Translations under genes and position numbers: made by a program | In this document: one piece after another, positions 22,354 through 31,013 of the stretch | How positions within the stretch are numbered: the first letter of the stretch is position 1 | Layout: the number at the start of each line of letters is the position of its first letter | Notes under the pieces: model-generated | The model's database searches: none | What the model was told of the DNA's origin: nothing | What the model saw: the letters and a program-made list of their open reading frames with translations, nothing else | Source of the DNA: a virus | Length of the DNA stretch: 64,000 nt | Reading direction: 5' to 3' (one strand) | Virus record (IMG/VR): IMGVR_UViG_3300028840_003924 | Span: 1 to 64,000 of that record

Positions 22354-22493
22354 TTAGCGAATGAAGTTACAGACCGTTAACTTTGCGCACTGACCCTTGT
22401 CAGGCCCGGTGCAATAATATCCAGATTCGCCGAACAGGGTGACCCTTGGTGAATGCTGTATTCGTCGTCCAATGGGAATTGTTGGTTTTTCAT
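22354..22493 (-). pseudogene. Small Cys-rich peptide, frame broken at an A-run
   Basis: An AAAGGAGATAGA site precedes ATG at 22493. The zero frame gives a 38-residue product that stops at 22377. If one base is added, or the ribosome slips -1 at the AAAAA run just after the ATG, the frame gives a 46-residue peptide. It starts MKKPTIPIGRRIQHSPRVTL and contains GYYCTGPDKGQCAKLTVC; the stop is two bases before the next gene. The shifted product looks much more like a protein. This could be a real programmed shift, a recent mutation or an assembly error. Confidence 0.55.
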
Positions 22494-22593
22494 TCTATCT
22501 CCTTTGCTCTTGTATAAGAGTTAGATCGACAGAAAGAGCCACAAACTTGAGATGAATCGACTAGATTAAGATAACTCTTAACTAGGAGGTTCA

Positions 22594-22956
22594 ATGGACC
22601 ATATCGACAACACCTACCTCGAAGGCATTATCAGCCGATTCGACAAAACCAATGATGAAGAAGACGGACAAAAAGTAGCCGCTTGCTTCCAAACCATCGC
22701 AGAGAAGATAGTTCAAGTTGCGGCATTCCCGCCTGTCACTCTAGGCGCAAAAGATGATAAGGAGGTTGCGAAATGGCTTGTCTTGATCTCCTTTCACCGA
22801 CTTCACCACTACAACTCAGAAAAGGGGAAGGCGTTCAACTACTTCGCTACGGTGATGCTGAACTATCTCCGCAAAGAGCACCAACGGTGGCAGAAGCGCA
22901 CAAAGCTAGAGCAGATGTACGGTCGATATGTTGATGGTAATACGATGGAAGAGTGA
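22594..22956 (+). CDS. gp55-like late RNA polymerase sigma factor
   Basis: A 120-residue protein with a TAGGAGG ribosome site. Residues about 88-106, GKAFNYFATVMLNYLRKEH, match the core-binding helix of T4 gp55-type late sigma factors, which are small region-2-like proteins that direct host RNA polymerase to TATAAATA promoters. There is no separate region 4. Candidate ATAAATA promoters at 6208, 16734, 28194, 30978 and 60618 fit its expected target. It is convergent with the next small gene, the two stops adjoining at 22956/22957. Confidence 0.65.
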   Translation: MDHIDNTYLEGIISRFDKTNDEEDGQKVAACFQTIAEKIVQVAAFPPVTLGAKDDKEVAKWLVLISFHRLHHYNSEKGKAFNYFATVMLNYLRKEHQRWQKRTKLEQMYGRYVDGNTMEE

Positions 22957-23130
22957 CTACTCGTCCTCGTTGTCTAGCAGCCACATGTGATAGACTTTAT
23001 CGACATGTTCGCTAAGATATTTATCAATAGCACCAGCGTTAAAACGCTTGATTTTCTCTAGTAGATGCTCAATCTCTGCCTTGGTGTAAGTCTTTTCTGA
23101 CTCGCCCCAAATCATATCCCAAAATCCCAT
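22957..23130 (-). CDS. Small helical protein
   Basis: A 57-residue product (MGFWDMIWGESEKTYTKAEI start) with an excellent AAGGAGGTACC ribosome site before ATG 23130. It is mostly amphipathic helix (LLEKIKRFNAGAIDKYL) with an acidic end. Its stop adjoins the stop of the sigma-factor gene. No domain recognised. Confidence 0.7.
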   Translation of the reverse strand: MGFWDMIWGESEKTYTKAEIEHLLEKIKRFNAGAIDKYLSEHVDKVYHMWLLDNEDE

Positions 23131-23149
23131 GGTACCTCCTTGTAAGTAT

Positions 23150-23353
23150 TTAGGGGATGTCGTGGAAATACTCTGGGTAGTTGTCCTTGTTGTTCATGAA
23201 CGGAAGATGTGCGACCTGATAAGGGTTGCGGCACTTCTTCTTGTATTCCTCTGCTTCTGCTTGATCGAGGAAGTCTCTGGTGAAAACGTAAGGTCCAATT
23301 TGGCGTCCGAAGATATCTTCGTAGATTACCCATGCTTTAGTTGGTGAAGTCAT
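23150..23353 (-). CDS. Small protein of unknown function
   Basis: A 67-residue product preceded by GAGAGGAAAGC. Charged and tyrosine-rich, with VIYEDIFGRQIGPYVFTRDF then a Lys-rich helix. It lies 19 bases upstream of the next gene in the same operon-like run. No family recognised. Confidence 0.6.
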   Translation of the reverse strand: MTSPTKAWVIYEDIFGRQIGPYVFTRDFLDQAEAEEYKKKCRNPYQVAHLPFMNNKDNYPEYFHDIP

Positions 23354-23384
23354 GCTTTCCTCTCTTTCTTTGCCTAATAGAGGG

Positions 23385-23930
23385 TCATTCTTGGTTTTTC
23401 AGTTGCTCTTTGAGATCGGCGATGAGTTGATCCTTTTCCTTTTCCCTGATCTCCTTATCGATCACGAACTTGTTTACGACGCACCCCTTTCGCCAGTATT
23501 GTTCCGAAAGCCTACCAGCGGAGATAATTGCTGGGCCATCGAGCCGATGTAACTCACCCTTCACAAACCACGATTCTGCTCCGTGAGGATCAGTGATGGC
23601 TGGTGCGCCTTCACGGTGAAGCTTACCATCCTTATACCAATGCTTCTCGCCGTCCTCGTAGATGATAGCTGGTTCATCGCCATCACGATGTATCACGCCG
23701 TGTCTAAACCAAGTTTCGGTTCCATCGATAAGAAACCTTGCCGGGCCATCCTCTCGGTGAGGCTTACCATCTTTATCACGGTATTCGAGTCCAATTACGC
23801 CATCTACATGACAGAACACAGCACCGGGCGGACGGTCTTCAGATGCGATGAGAAGAGAGCGAAGGTCTTCATCAATATGGGTAGCGGCAAGCAGCCTTTT
23901 GGTCAGTCGAAATGTTTTCTTCCCGGCCAT
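23385..23930 (-). CDS. HRxDGPA-repeat (YwqK/MORN-like) protein
   Basis: A 181-residue paralogue of the protein at 20156-21172. It has four repeat cores (PHREDGPA, IHRDGDEPA, LHREGAPA, LHRLDGPA) separated by W-F/Y-x-x-G-x turns. The N-terminal module is different (MAGKKTFRLTKRLLAATHID) and the last 30 residues are a charged helix that could form a coiled coil. Beta-solenoid or hairpin-repeat fold is likely; a binding or scaffold role is inferred. Confidence 0.7.
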   Translation of the reverse strand: MAGKKTFRLTKRLLAATHIDEDLRSLLIASEDRPPGAVFCHVDGVIGLEYRDKDGKPHREDGPARFLIDGTETWFRHGVIHRDGDEPAIIYEDGEKHWYKDGKLHREGAPAITDPHGAESWFVKGELHRLDGPAIISAGRLSEQYWRKGCVVNKFVIDKEIREKEKDQLIADLKEQLKNQE

Positions 23931-23981
23931 TAACGTGTTCTCTTTGAGAGCCGGAAGTATGTACGTTGGGATGTAGTTATT

Positions 23982-25532
23982 TCACTTTTTTGATTGGTAC
24001 TTTTCATTAGCTTCTTTACGGCGACATTTTTTGCATCTGGACGCCAAACCATCTGCCCTCGACTTATCTTTACCAAATTGGTCGAACTCCAAGATTTGGT
24101 TACATCTGGCACACATTTTCTTACCGTCTTTGGCATGCGGGTTGCCTTTGTTTGGACTTGGATTCTTACCGGCGATATGCCCTCCCTCTCGACCGCATAT
24201 GTAACGACCATTTCGGGTAACATTCTTTTCGTAGGTTTTGCGTAATGGTGTGTGTGTAGTGCCACAGTACTCACAGACTACCTCTACCTTATCGACAGCA
24301 ATACGATTTTGATAGTGGCGTTTGGCACGCTTCCTGTTGTTTTCTTTTTGTTTTTCGAGCCATTGTACATCACCATTTGTTTCTGCGATGTACTTTTTAG
24401 CCCATTGGATGATCTCTTTCTCACCAGCCAAGGACGAATCTCGTTCAGTCCAAACCTTGAAGTTGAAACCATTTTCTTTTGAGTAGTGCTTTGTCTCGGT
24501 GATCTGCTTGGTCACTTCCGGTTCCCGCAAACGTTTCATAGGCTTCACTTCGATAATTTCAACAGACCCATCTTGGTAAGTAGCTTGAATATCAGGATTC
24601 CGCCATTTTCCATCTCGATCTTTGAAAGTACCAGCCCTACAGAATGACTTCGCCGTCCGTTCCAACAAGTATAAGCAGCGCAATTCGTAGGAAGAACCGT
24701 AATAGACTTCTGATTGGTTTATGTCAGACCAGAAATATCCACGAATATGTGAGTGTTTGAAGGTGCCAGTTGCATGTTGCTTAGCGCACCTGTAGGATAA
24801 TGCTTCCCGCCACGACATCTCCTGGTGTAAACAATAGACCCACCTCTTTTTACCACGATCCCACACCCTTTCCAGACCTCTCACTTTCGCCCAGTCATAT
24901 TCTGTCATCCCTTTAGGACATTTGGCCGAGGACTTCTTCTGACTTTGCTTGCTCAGTCTAACCAGCGGATCATTCGTATCCACGTAAGAATAATCTGGTT
25001 TGTACTCCTTCTCCAAAGTAAAGCCCAACACCGAATAGACACCACCTTGGGTCCAACGATTATCACTGAAACTGATAATTTCATCATAGTGATGGGTTTT
25101 TGCCCACTCAACGCATGCCTTAAATAGCTTGCTAGCGCCACCCCGCACGCAGATATCAGTGCCGAAGCATAGGCGATCTAACACAATTCGATTCTTTGAA
25201 ATTTGCCTACTATGGCGACCTAACGAAACAACACCTACTAACTCGTCGTCATGGAGCAACCCAAAGTAAACAACAGCAAGACGGTTCGGACCTTGAATGT
25301 GGTTTATATCGATAAACTCTCTGGCACTAGACTGATCCAGTACTCTGACGAGGCACTTTCGGGCATGGAGCTTTCTTCGAGATTCCCCCCTGGCGGCAAT
25401 GATGAGGTTATTACATTGCATACGACGAGCGTGCCACTCATCCGAGAAGAATAAAATGCCATTATCTGGCCAATCTCGACGATTGTAATTGGCGGGATCA
25501 AACAAATCGACAATGTGAACTGTAATGGCCAA
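23982..25532 (-). CDS. Putative endonuclease: GNAT-like domain plus PD-(D/E)XK and zinc fingers
   Basis: A 516-residue protein starting at TTG 25532 (no ATG in frame before the conserved region). Residues about 60-200 resemble a GNAT/Mom-like fold (SSAREFIDINHIQG, DDELVGVVSLGRHSR, VRGGASKLFKACVEW), as found in phage free-standing homing endonucleases. Residues about 270-345 have E in YGSSYELRCLYLL, D in NPDIQATYQDG, and EVK, the PD-(D/E)XK pattern. The C-terminus has a CEYCG and a CARC...CKKC zinc-binding region. It is located right after the capsid gene terminator, a typical homing site next to an essential gene. Function is inferred from domains. Confidence 0.6.
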   Translation of the reverse strand: MAITVHIVDLFDPANYNRRDWPDNGILFFSDEWHARRMQCNNLIIAARGESRRKLHARKCLVRVLDQSSAREFIDINHIQGPNRLAVVYFGLLHDDELVGVVSLGRHSRQISKNRIVLDRLCFGTDICVRGGASKLFKACVEWAKTHHYDEIISFSDNRWTQGGVYSVLGFTLEKEYKPDYSYVDTNDPLVRLSKQSQKKSSAKCPKGMTEYDWAKVRGLERVWDRGKKRWVYCLHQEMSWREALSYRCAKQHATGTFKHSHIRGYFWSDINQSEVYYGSSYELRCLYLLERTAKSFCRAGTFKDRDGKWRNPDIQATYQDGSVEIIEVKPMKRLREPEVTKQITETKHYSKENGFNFKVWTERDSSLAGEKEIIQWAKKYIAETNGDVQWLEKQKENNRKRAKRHYQNRIAVDKVEVVCEYCGTTHTPLRKTYEKNVTRNGRYICGREGGHIAGKNPSPNKGNPHAKDGKKMCARCNQILEFDQFGKDKSRADGLASRCKKCRRKEANEKYQSKK

Positions 25533-25662
25533 CTGAATATTTGTACCCTATCATTGACACCCCATCGGGGGGAAAGTAAGTTTATGCCCTCTTTATGTGT
25601 TATCGGCACCCTTCACATTGAATCTTGATGTTAACCTGGGTAACTGAGGCATTATGCCAAAG

Positions 25663-25694
25663 AAAAACGCCCGGCATAAACCGGGCGTTTTTTT
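25663..25694 (-). terminator. Terminator of the head-gene operon
   Basis: An 8-bp GC-rich stem (ACGCCCGG, loop CATAAA, CCGGGCGT) flanked by A-run and T-run, so it can end transcription from either side. It lies 25 bases after the capsid-gene stop in the minus direction. The remaining DNA to 25532 holds nothing I can identify. Confidence 0.85.
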
Positions 25695-25718
25695 GTCTAA
25701 CCCTACTAGGGGGTAACG

Positions 25719-27146
25719 TTAGATTACAAAGTTGGCAATCGTCATACGTGCGTAGAACTTAGCCCCCTCACGGAGGAGTTTCTTGCCGTACCTAGTGAGT
25801 ATACCCTTCCGGGGGCAGAAGCTCTCCGGATCGAGTACCACTGGGGTCTGGGTCAAGGGCACGTATGGGCAGTAGAAGTAGCCGCTATCCATGTAAGAAT
25901 CACCCTTGTACCCGAGCAAAATCTGGTTGGTCGGGAAGAGGGGGTCCTTGTATAGACGCCAACGAGCAGCGACGGTGCCTACGTATTGGATACCAATACT
26001 GGAGGTGAACGTCTCACTCGGTTGGGGGGCAAAACCTGCGGTGGCGGTCTCGAAGATCGAGGCAACTTCCGGAGAAGTTACAATCCAGTTAGCCCCACCA
26101 CGGAGGGTCTTCCTATGCACCACATTGGAGACCTCTACGATCTTGACGTAGAGACTCTCATACTTCTCCTTGATTGTGTCGCCCAACGCCGTGTTGAAGT
26201 CCCAGGCGGCTACTGTACCGGCGTTCAGTCGCAGGTCAGTAAGAACCTCTCGGTCGATCTCCAAATTGACCTCTTGGGCCAATACAGCGGTCAGTTCGGC
26301 TTCAGCATCAAGGTTGTGCTGCGAGCGGAGGTCCTGCTGGGCCTCATAGCTCCAAGCTGCCTTCAACTTACGAGTCTTCGCAACGATCTCTTCGTTCTCG
26401 ACTACGAGGTTCACCTCTGGGAGGTCCTGTTGGCACTCAAGGTTGTATTCGTAGTTAACGGTGATCGAGTTGCTACCTGGGTCAGCGTTCCAGGTAAGGG
26501 TCATCACACCCGTTACCAGATCAATAGCACCGGCAGTTACGAGAGTAGCTGGGGCACCAATGCTGGTGAATGTGAAAGCTCCGTTTTCGTCAACGACAAA
26601 CGTCTGGATGTCCGTTGCCCCGTCAGTGATCGTACCAGTGATGGTACCAGCCAGAACAGGAGTCTTCTCCAACGTGTAAGTGAGGCTCGTGCCACCACCA
26701 GCGTTAGATTGGGTCTCGTTCTGAACAAACTGATGAGTGAACCAGATGTCCAGGTTTGCGTCACCGGAAGCAAGCTGTTGCAAGCTAAGTGCGTCGTCGC
26801 CGGGGAATCCAGGCTGAGTTGCACCACGAGTTGCACCCTTGTTACTTGCATAACGGAATCGCAGGTAGTACACCAAACCTGCGGGACCGAGTAGCGGTTG
26901 TACGCTAACGATCTTATTTGCGATAAGCTGAGGATAAATCCTTCTTACCAACGGAATCGAAATTCGCTTGAATTGTGCAATGTCGCTTGTGTCAGTGGCA
27001 ACCTCGTTCATTAGACGCTGGTTTTCCAGCAGAACGGCGGTTGTAGCACGGGTAAAACGATCTTTGATACCATCAAGCAACTTTGTCTCAGCCCAGAGTG
27101 ATTCAAGCTCTTTGGCTTCATTGAGCAATCTTGCATTAAAGTTCAT
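25719..27146 (-). CDS. 23: Major capsid protein (T4 gp23-like)
   Basis: A 475-residue protein with the gp23-family hallmarks. The region FKRISIPLVRRIYPQLIANK then VSVQPL corresponds to the T4 segment ahead of GVQPM. The end (GILTRYGKKLLREGAKFYAR) corresponds to the gp23 C-terminus. An insertion at about 165-245 (GTITDGATDIQTFVVDENG...) is like the extra domain of other jumbo-phage capsid proteins. The N-terminal ~50 residues (MNFNARLLNEAKELESLW) is the likely propeptide removed by the protease. That segment recurs in the small gene at 53145-53318. AAGGAG precedes the ATG; it is co-transcribed with the scaffold eight bases upstream. Confidence 0.92.
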   Translation of the reverse strand: MNFNARLLNEAKELESLWAETKLLDGIKDRFTRATTAVLLENQRLMNEVATDTSDIAQFKRISIPLVRRIYPQLIANKIVSVQPLLGPAGLVYYLRFRYASNKGATRGATQPGFPGDDALSLQQLASGDANLDIWFTHQFVQNETQSNAGGGTSLTYTLEKTPVLAGTITGTITDGATDIQTFVVDENGAFTFTSIGAPATLVTAGAIDLVTGVMTLTWNADPGSNSITVNYEYNLECQQDLPEVNLVVENEEIVAKTRKLKAAWSYEAQQDLRSQHNLDAEAELTAVLAQEVNLEIDREVLTDLRLNAGTVAAWDFNTALGDTIKEKYESLYVKIVEVSNVVHRKTLRGGANWIVTSPEVASIFETATAGFAPQPSETFTSSIGIQYVGTVAARWRLYKDPLFPTNQILLGYKGDSYMDSGYFYCPYVPLTQTPVVLDPESFCPRKGILTRYGKKLLREGAKFYARMTIANFVI

Positions 27147-27154
27147 GTTACTCC

Positions 27155-28090
27155 TTAGTCATTTTCCTTAAGACCGGCCAATACCTGCCATTGCTCGGTA
27201 ATGGTCTTCTCTTCATCATTGACGGGCTCTTGACCGTCAGTTGCGGTGCTACCAACAGTTTCACCAAGCAGTACTTCACGTTCCGGCTCGGATACCGTTT
27301 GTCCACGACCCTCTACATTGCTTGCTCTTTCAAGTCTTTCGTTCTGTTCGTTAAGAACATTCTTCTCAATCAATTCTTTAGTCTCTTTCAGATAATCGTG
27401 CATCTTGTTATTCTCAGTCATAAGACGCATATTCTTGCTTTCAAGCTGACGCTTCGTCACTTGAACACTTTCGAGTTGACGCTCTAAGTCCTCAACACGA
27501 GTGTTAGTGTTCAGCATGATGTCCTCGTCAGACAGGTAATCCTTGGCCACATCGAGCACTCGCTCGAATGCTAGGCGATGATCAAGCAGACATGGGTCGT
27601 TAAGAACCTCACGTCGTGCCATCTCGTAGTACTCGTCTCCCTGCTGTGCCAGGAACTGGTCAAGCTGCTCGACCATGTATTCTTTCATAGTCTTAAGCTT
27701 CTTGTCGAACTCCTCATACAGCATGTCATGCAGACTCTCATTCTTCTGCCGTTCAGCTAGAATCATTTGATAAGCACTTTCGTACTCCTCTTCGAGTGTC
27801 TGCTGGAACTCCTCGTCCTGGCGTGCAAGGCGGGCCCTAAGATCAGCGATTACGTCATACGCTTGGCGGTAGCCTTCTTCAGCCGTCTGCCAATCTTTCT
27901 CTCGCTCGGCGGTGATGGTCTTATAGCCTTCTTCCAACTTTTCGTTGTACTCGGCTTCCATCTCTGACCTTAGATCGGTGACCGCTTCGTCCAGAAGAGA
28001 AGTTACAACGGCTGCTACTTTGTCCCTCGCCTCTTCGGGTATTAGACCCGCTAGGGCTTCTAGGATTGTGTTCTGTTTAGTATTTGCCAT
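27155..28090 (-). CDS. 22: Prohead scaffold/core protein
   Basis: A 311-residue, almost entirely helical, acidic and coiled-coil protein. Residues 35-260 are continuous heptads (EAEYNEKLEEGYKTITAERE, LERQLESVQVTKRQLESKNM). It sits between the prohead protease and the capsid gene, where T4 has its scaffold gp22, which is degraded by gp21. There is little sequence conservation in this family, so the assignment rests mainly on order and composition. Gene symbol by position. Confidence 0.75.
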   Translation of the reverse strand: MANTKQNTILEALAGLIPEEARDKVAAVVTSLLDEAVTDLRSEMEAEYNEKLEEGYKTITAEREKDWQTAEEGYRQAYDVIADLRARLARQDEEFQQTLEEEYESAYQMILAERQKNESLHDMLYEEFDKKLKTMKEYMVEQLDQFLAQQGDEYYEMARREVLNDPCLLDHRLAFERVLDVAKDYLSDEDIMLNTNTRVEDLERQLESVQVTKRQLESKNMRLMTENNKMHDYLKETKELIEKNVLNEQNERLERASNVEGRGQTVSEPEREVLLGETVGSTATDGQEPVNDEEKTITEQWQVLAGLKEND

Positions 28091-28107
28091 CAGTATCCTC
28101 TCTCGCT

Positions 28108-28857
28108 TTAGAATCTCTTATGGTTTTTGATCTCTTCGGCGTGTTGCCGAATAATGTGTCCCAAATAAGCTACGTAGGCATCGGGATTGTTAACCTTATT
28201 TATCCTTGTAGCTTCATTTTTGTCCGTCGAAGTACACCCTTCGGCGGAAGCGCCCGTCAAAATAGGCTCCCCGGCGATGTTCTCATGTCGAGAATCACCG
28301 GTTACCACCTTCTGATAGGCAGCGAAGGTGGATGGGTCGGCAACGGCGTCAAACGTGATGAGTTTGTAGCTCTCGCCAATAACTAACACGCCTTCGCTGT
28401 TAACCTGTCCGTTTCCAACACCCCTGCTACTAATACCCACTCGGACGCCTGCTTTGATAAGCGCATCGAGAATCATGCCGTGAGGCGTGGGAAGAATCTC
28501 GCCTTCGCCCATCAGAACGTCGCCATCCCACCAAAGGTCGGTGATAACATGGCTACATTTGTCGAAGTGGATAATAGAGTCGGTAGGGTGATCCAACTCT
28601 CCTACAAGACCCCTGGACTGGATCGTCTCCATGAGACGAACTTTATTTTGCTCAAGGATGTCGTAACTGTAGAGTCGTTTGTTCTTATTCTGCTTGTTGG
28701 CCTCTTGGAACTTGCCTCGAAACTTAGTTGGGCCTGACGTGGCTTCCTCTGCGAGGAACAGTTCCGCACTACCGACCGAATCAAGGAAGAGCATCTCTCT
28801 TCCCTGATTCGGTACAATGAGTTGTGAGACCGCTTCGTGAAAATCACGCTGGTCCAT
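28108..28857 (-). CDS. 21: Prohead maturation protease (T4 gp21-like)
   Basis: A 249-residue serine protease of the assemblin/gp21 fold. The catalytic His is in GELDHP (residue 90) and the Ser in GISSRG (141-146), with the expected spacing. It matures the scaffold, capsid protein and internal proteins inside the prohead. The ATG at 28857 has AGGAGGT upstream; an in-frame TTG at 28860 is in the way of that site. It is nine bases from the upstream gene, and its 3' part carries a promoter for the scaffold and capsid genes. Confidence 0.85.
   Translation of the reverse strand: MDQRDFHEAVSQLIVPNQGREMLFLDSVGSAELFLAEEATSGPTKFRGKFQEANKQNKNKRLYSYDILEQNKVRLMETIQSRGLVGELDHPTDSIIHFDKCSHVITDLWWDGDVLMGEGEILPTPHGMILDALIKAGVRVGISSRGVGNGQVNSEGVLVIGESYKLITFDAVADPSTFAAYQKVVTGDSRHENIAGEPILTGASAEGCTSTDKNEATRINKVNNPDAYVAYLGHIIRQHAEEIKNHKRF
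28194..28205 (-). promoter_or_regulatory. Late promoter candidate (GGATAAATAAGG)
   Basis: The minus-strand 12-mer GGATAAATAAGG lies inside the protease gene, 104 bases before the scaffold ATG. It is identical to the site at 60618-60629. It would drive the highly expressed scaffold and capsid genes separately from the portal end, as T4 does. Confidence 0.6.
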
Positions 28858-28865
28858 CAAACCTC

Positions 28866-30836
28866 CTATCGGGTGCTAATTCTCTGATCCAGGTCTGAGG
28901 TTTGGCTCAGCCCAACTCTGCTTTCTACATCGTCGACCCTATTAGGATCGCTGACGTATTTCTTCACGGATTGCGGCACGTATGGGTTGCTCAAATTTGG
29001 CCAAGTGTCGCCACTTCCCCACTGACCGGTTGAATCACCAGTCGTCTTGTCAATTCCCTTTTCGCCCTTCATAGTCCAATCACCGGACTTCAGAACGTAA
29101 GGATTGCCAAGAGTTGGGTAAGTTTCCTTGCCACCTTCGTTACCCCAAGATCGGTTCCTCATTTCGTCTTCGCCGCCACCGAGGTAGTTCTTACCATCGC
29201 TTACGGGCAGCTTACCCCAAGCATCTACAGCTAAGTCACGAGACGGAGCGTACTGATGCGCAGCCTTTTTGGCCATATCAGGATGTTCTCCAACGGTTGT
29301 ACGATAAGGTTTCTTGGCAACCTGCCATGGGCGGGTCTCAAGATTCGTTTCAACCAAATCGGCCAAGTATAGGCCAGCTTCCTCAGCAAGACTGAGATTC
29401 GGGCGAACAGAACCGTTCAGAACCTCTTCGATCTGTGCCAAGTAGTTTGATGCCTGCTTACGGACGAGGTCATCATTGATCTCAAGGGCTTCAGCACGGA
29501 CATCTGCAAACGTGTCGTAGAGGTCCTCAAACACCCTCATTTCAATAGCGATTTGCTCGTCAACATGCGGGAAGAAATAAGCCATAGTGTCTTGGAAGAC
29601 GATGTACGGGTCTTCTCCCTCATGAATTGGCGGGGCACCTGCTAGCGAAGCCAAACGGCTTACTCGCTCGGGATATGAATCAAATGCTACTCGCAGAATA
29701 CCTTCGGCGATAAAGGTGCAAACCTCATCGTCGTAGTTAGTAGCACCGTTGTTAGCGAGGGATTCAGCAACTACCTTCGCCAACTCACCCTGTGTTAAGT
29801 ACAGAACACTGGGGAACGCACTCACAAGGCTGTTTAGTGTTTCTTCAAGCTGATCGTTGTCAGCAAGGTTGTTCAATCTCTTGATGCTCGATACGAGCCT
29901 CTGGAAGGATTCGTCAACGGAAAGTCGCATAGCCTGCTCTCGCAGAACCTTAACGTCCGTCTTCAGAGTGTCCCACTTGAGGGCAAGCAACTTACCTTCG
30001 TTGCGGACTCTTGTTGTCGGAACACGGGCACCGATGACGTTATCCAAGTCATCTCGCTCAATGGCTACTTCAGCCAAAGATGGACCTGACATAACGTGGT
30101 CGATGTACTCAAGAACGTTAGCGCCAACGACGGCCCAGTCCTCGATTCGTTCCGGCTTCAGTCGCTCGCCCGGCTTTGCAATCCCAGCCTTCTTACGTCG
30201 CTTGATCTCCTCAGCGGCTCTTCGGCGAAGGGGGTCTTTCTTAGCCAATTCCTCTTGTGGCTTGTGCCTTCTACGAGTCTCAACGGCCTTTTTGCGGCTG
30301 AATGGTGCGGCCCGCTTTGCCGCCAAGGATCGTCTGAGATTCTTTCCCTTTGGCTTCTCGATTAGACTCTCGAATGCCTCTTTCACCAAGTTGGTCTTAT
30401 CGTTTGACTTTCGTTTGCCGATAACACTTTTTTCGTTGCACTCACTCTTAGAGTACTTCATTTTGGGAGTAGTCATCTCCAAGTACTGCTTGTAGAGTTC
30501 GCCTGCTTTTTCCTCATTCTTGTCAACTACCGCTTCCAGCATATCCGCAATAATGGCACGACGTGCCTTATTGTGGGTCCTTTCGTCAATAACGATCTCT
30601 TCGATGTTATCAAAGCGGATGTCCCTCTCATTCAACACGTAGTTTGCACGGACGAAGTTGCCATCTCCCTTCTGGTAGTAGACGTTGCCCTCGTCGAAAC
30701 AAAACATTTCGACGGCTTCGGTCTCCAGAACATCACGGAGAATGGGTTCGGCTTCGATTAGCTCATGTGCGGCGTTGGACAAAGACCCCTTCTTGATCTC
30801 AGCAAAGTGATCATAGCTAATAAGCTGTCTTTTCAT
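28866..30836 (-). CDS. Candidate prohead core protein
   Basis: A 656-residue protein between portal and prohead protease, where T4 has core proteins gp67 and gp68. Residues about 155-225 are very basic (RRSLAAKRAAPFSRKKAVET). The middle (about 240-510) is helical. The C-terminus has two copies of a short repeat, YPTLGNPYVLKSGDW and WPNLSNPYVPQS. No enzyme motif is present. I infer a core or head-internal role from position and composition; no family is recognised. ATG 30836 follows a promoter motif at 30978. Confidence 0.6.
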   Translation of the reverse strand: MKRQLISYDHFAEIKKGSLSNAAHELIEAEPILRDVLETEAVEMFCFDEGNVYYQKGDGNFVRANYVLNERDIRFDNIEEIVIDERTHNKARRAIIADMLEAVVDKNEEKAGELYKQYLEMTTPKMKYSKSECNEKSVIGKRKSNDKTNLVKEAFESLIEKPKGKNLRRSLAAKRAAPFSRKKAVETRRRHKPQEELAKKDPLRRRAAEEIKRRKKAGIAKPGERLKPERIEDWAVVGANVLEYIDHVMSGPSLAEVAIERDDLDNVIGARVPTTRVRNEGKLLALKWDTLKTDVKVLREQAMRLSVDESFQRLVSSIKRLNNLADNDQLEETLNSLVSAFPSVLYLTQGELAKVVAESLANNGATNYDDEVCTFIAEGILRVAFDSYPERVSRLASLAGAPPIHEGEDPYIVFQDTMAYFFPHVDEQIAIEMRVFEDLYDTFADVRAEALEINDDLVRKQASNYLAQIEEVLNGSVRPNLSLAEEAGLYLADLVETNLETRPWQVAKKPYRTTVGEHPDMAKKAAHQYAPSRDLAVDAWGKLPVSDGKNYLGGGEDEMRNRSWGNEGGKETYPTLGNPYVLKSGDWTMKGEKGIDKTTGDSTGQWGSGDTWPNLSNPYVPQSVKKYVSDPNRVDDVESRVGLSQTSDLDQRISTR

Positions 30837-30918
30837 TTGTCACTCCAATTATGTGATTGTTTTGATTTGTTGTGTGCCCATTTACAAGAGCGGCTCACCT
30901 CATTTTCTCAAACGGTGA

Positions 30919-30933
30919 GGGTATATACCTTAG
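30919..30933 (+). promoter_or_regulatory. Possible promoter (GGGTATATACCTTAG)
   Basis: A plus-strand 15-mer 81 bases before the gene at 31014. It matches the site at 41157-41172 except for one inserted T. Both have a TATATA core preceded by GGG. Confidence 0.35.
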
Positions 30934-30977
30934 CCAGTAGTTGGCGTTACGCTGAGTGTATGAGGCTAACAACTGTT

Positions 30978-30987
30978 CTATTTATGC
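30978..30987 (-). promoter_or_regulatory. Late promoter candidate (GCATAAATAG)
   Basis: On the minus strand GCATAAATAG lies 142 bases before ATG 30836, in the divergent gap between the core-protein gene and the small plus-strand gene. It would drive the core-protein and protease genes. Confidence 0.5.
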
Positions 30988-31013
30988 ACCAAAGGGCTAA
31001 AAGGGGAGTGAAA

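Noticed and set aside
25533-25718. Possible group I intron or DNA element beside the endonuclease gene
   Set aside because: The capsid gene is intact and the gap holds only a terminator; there is no intron core.
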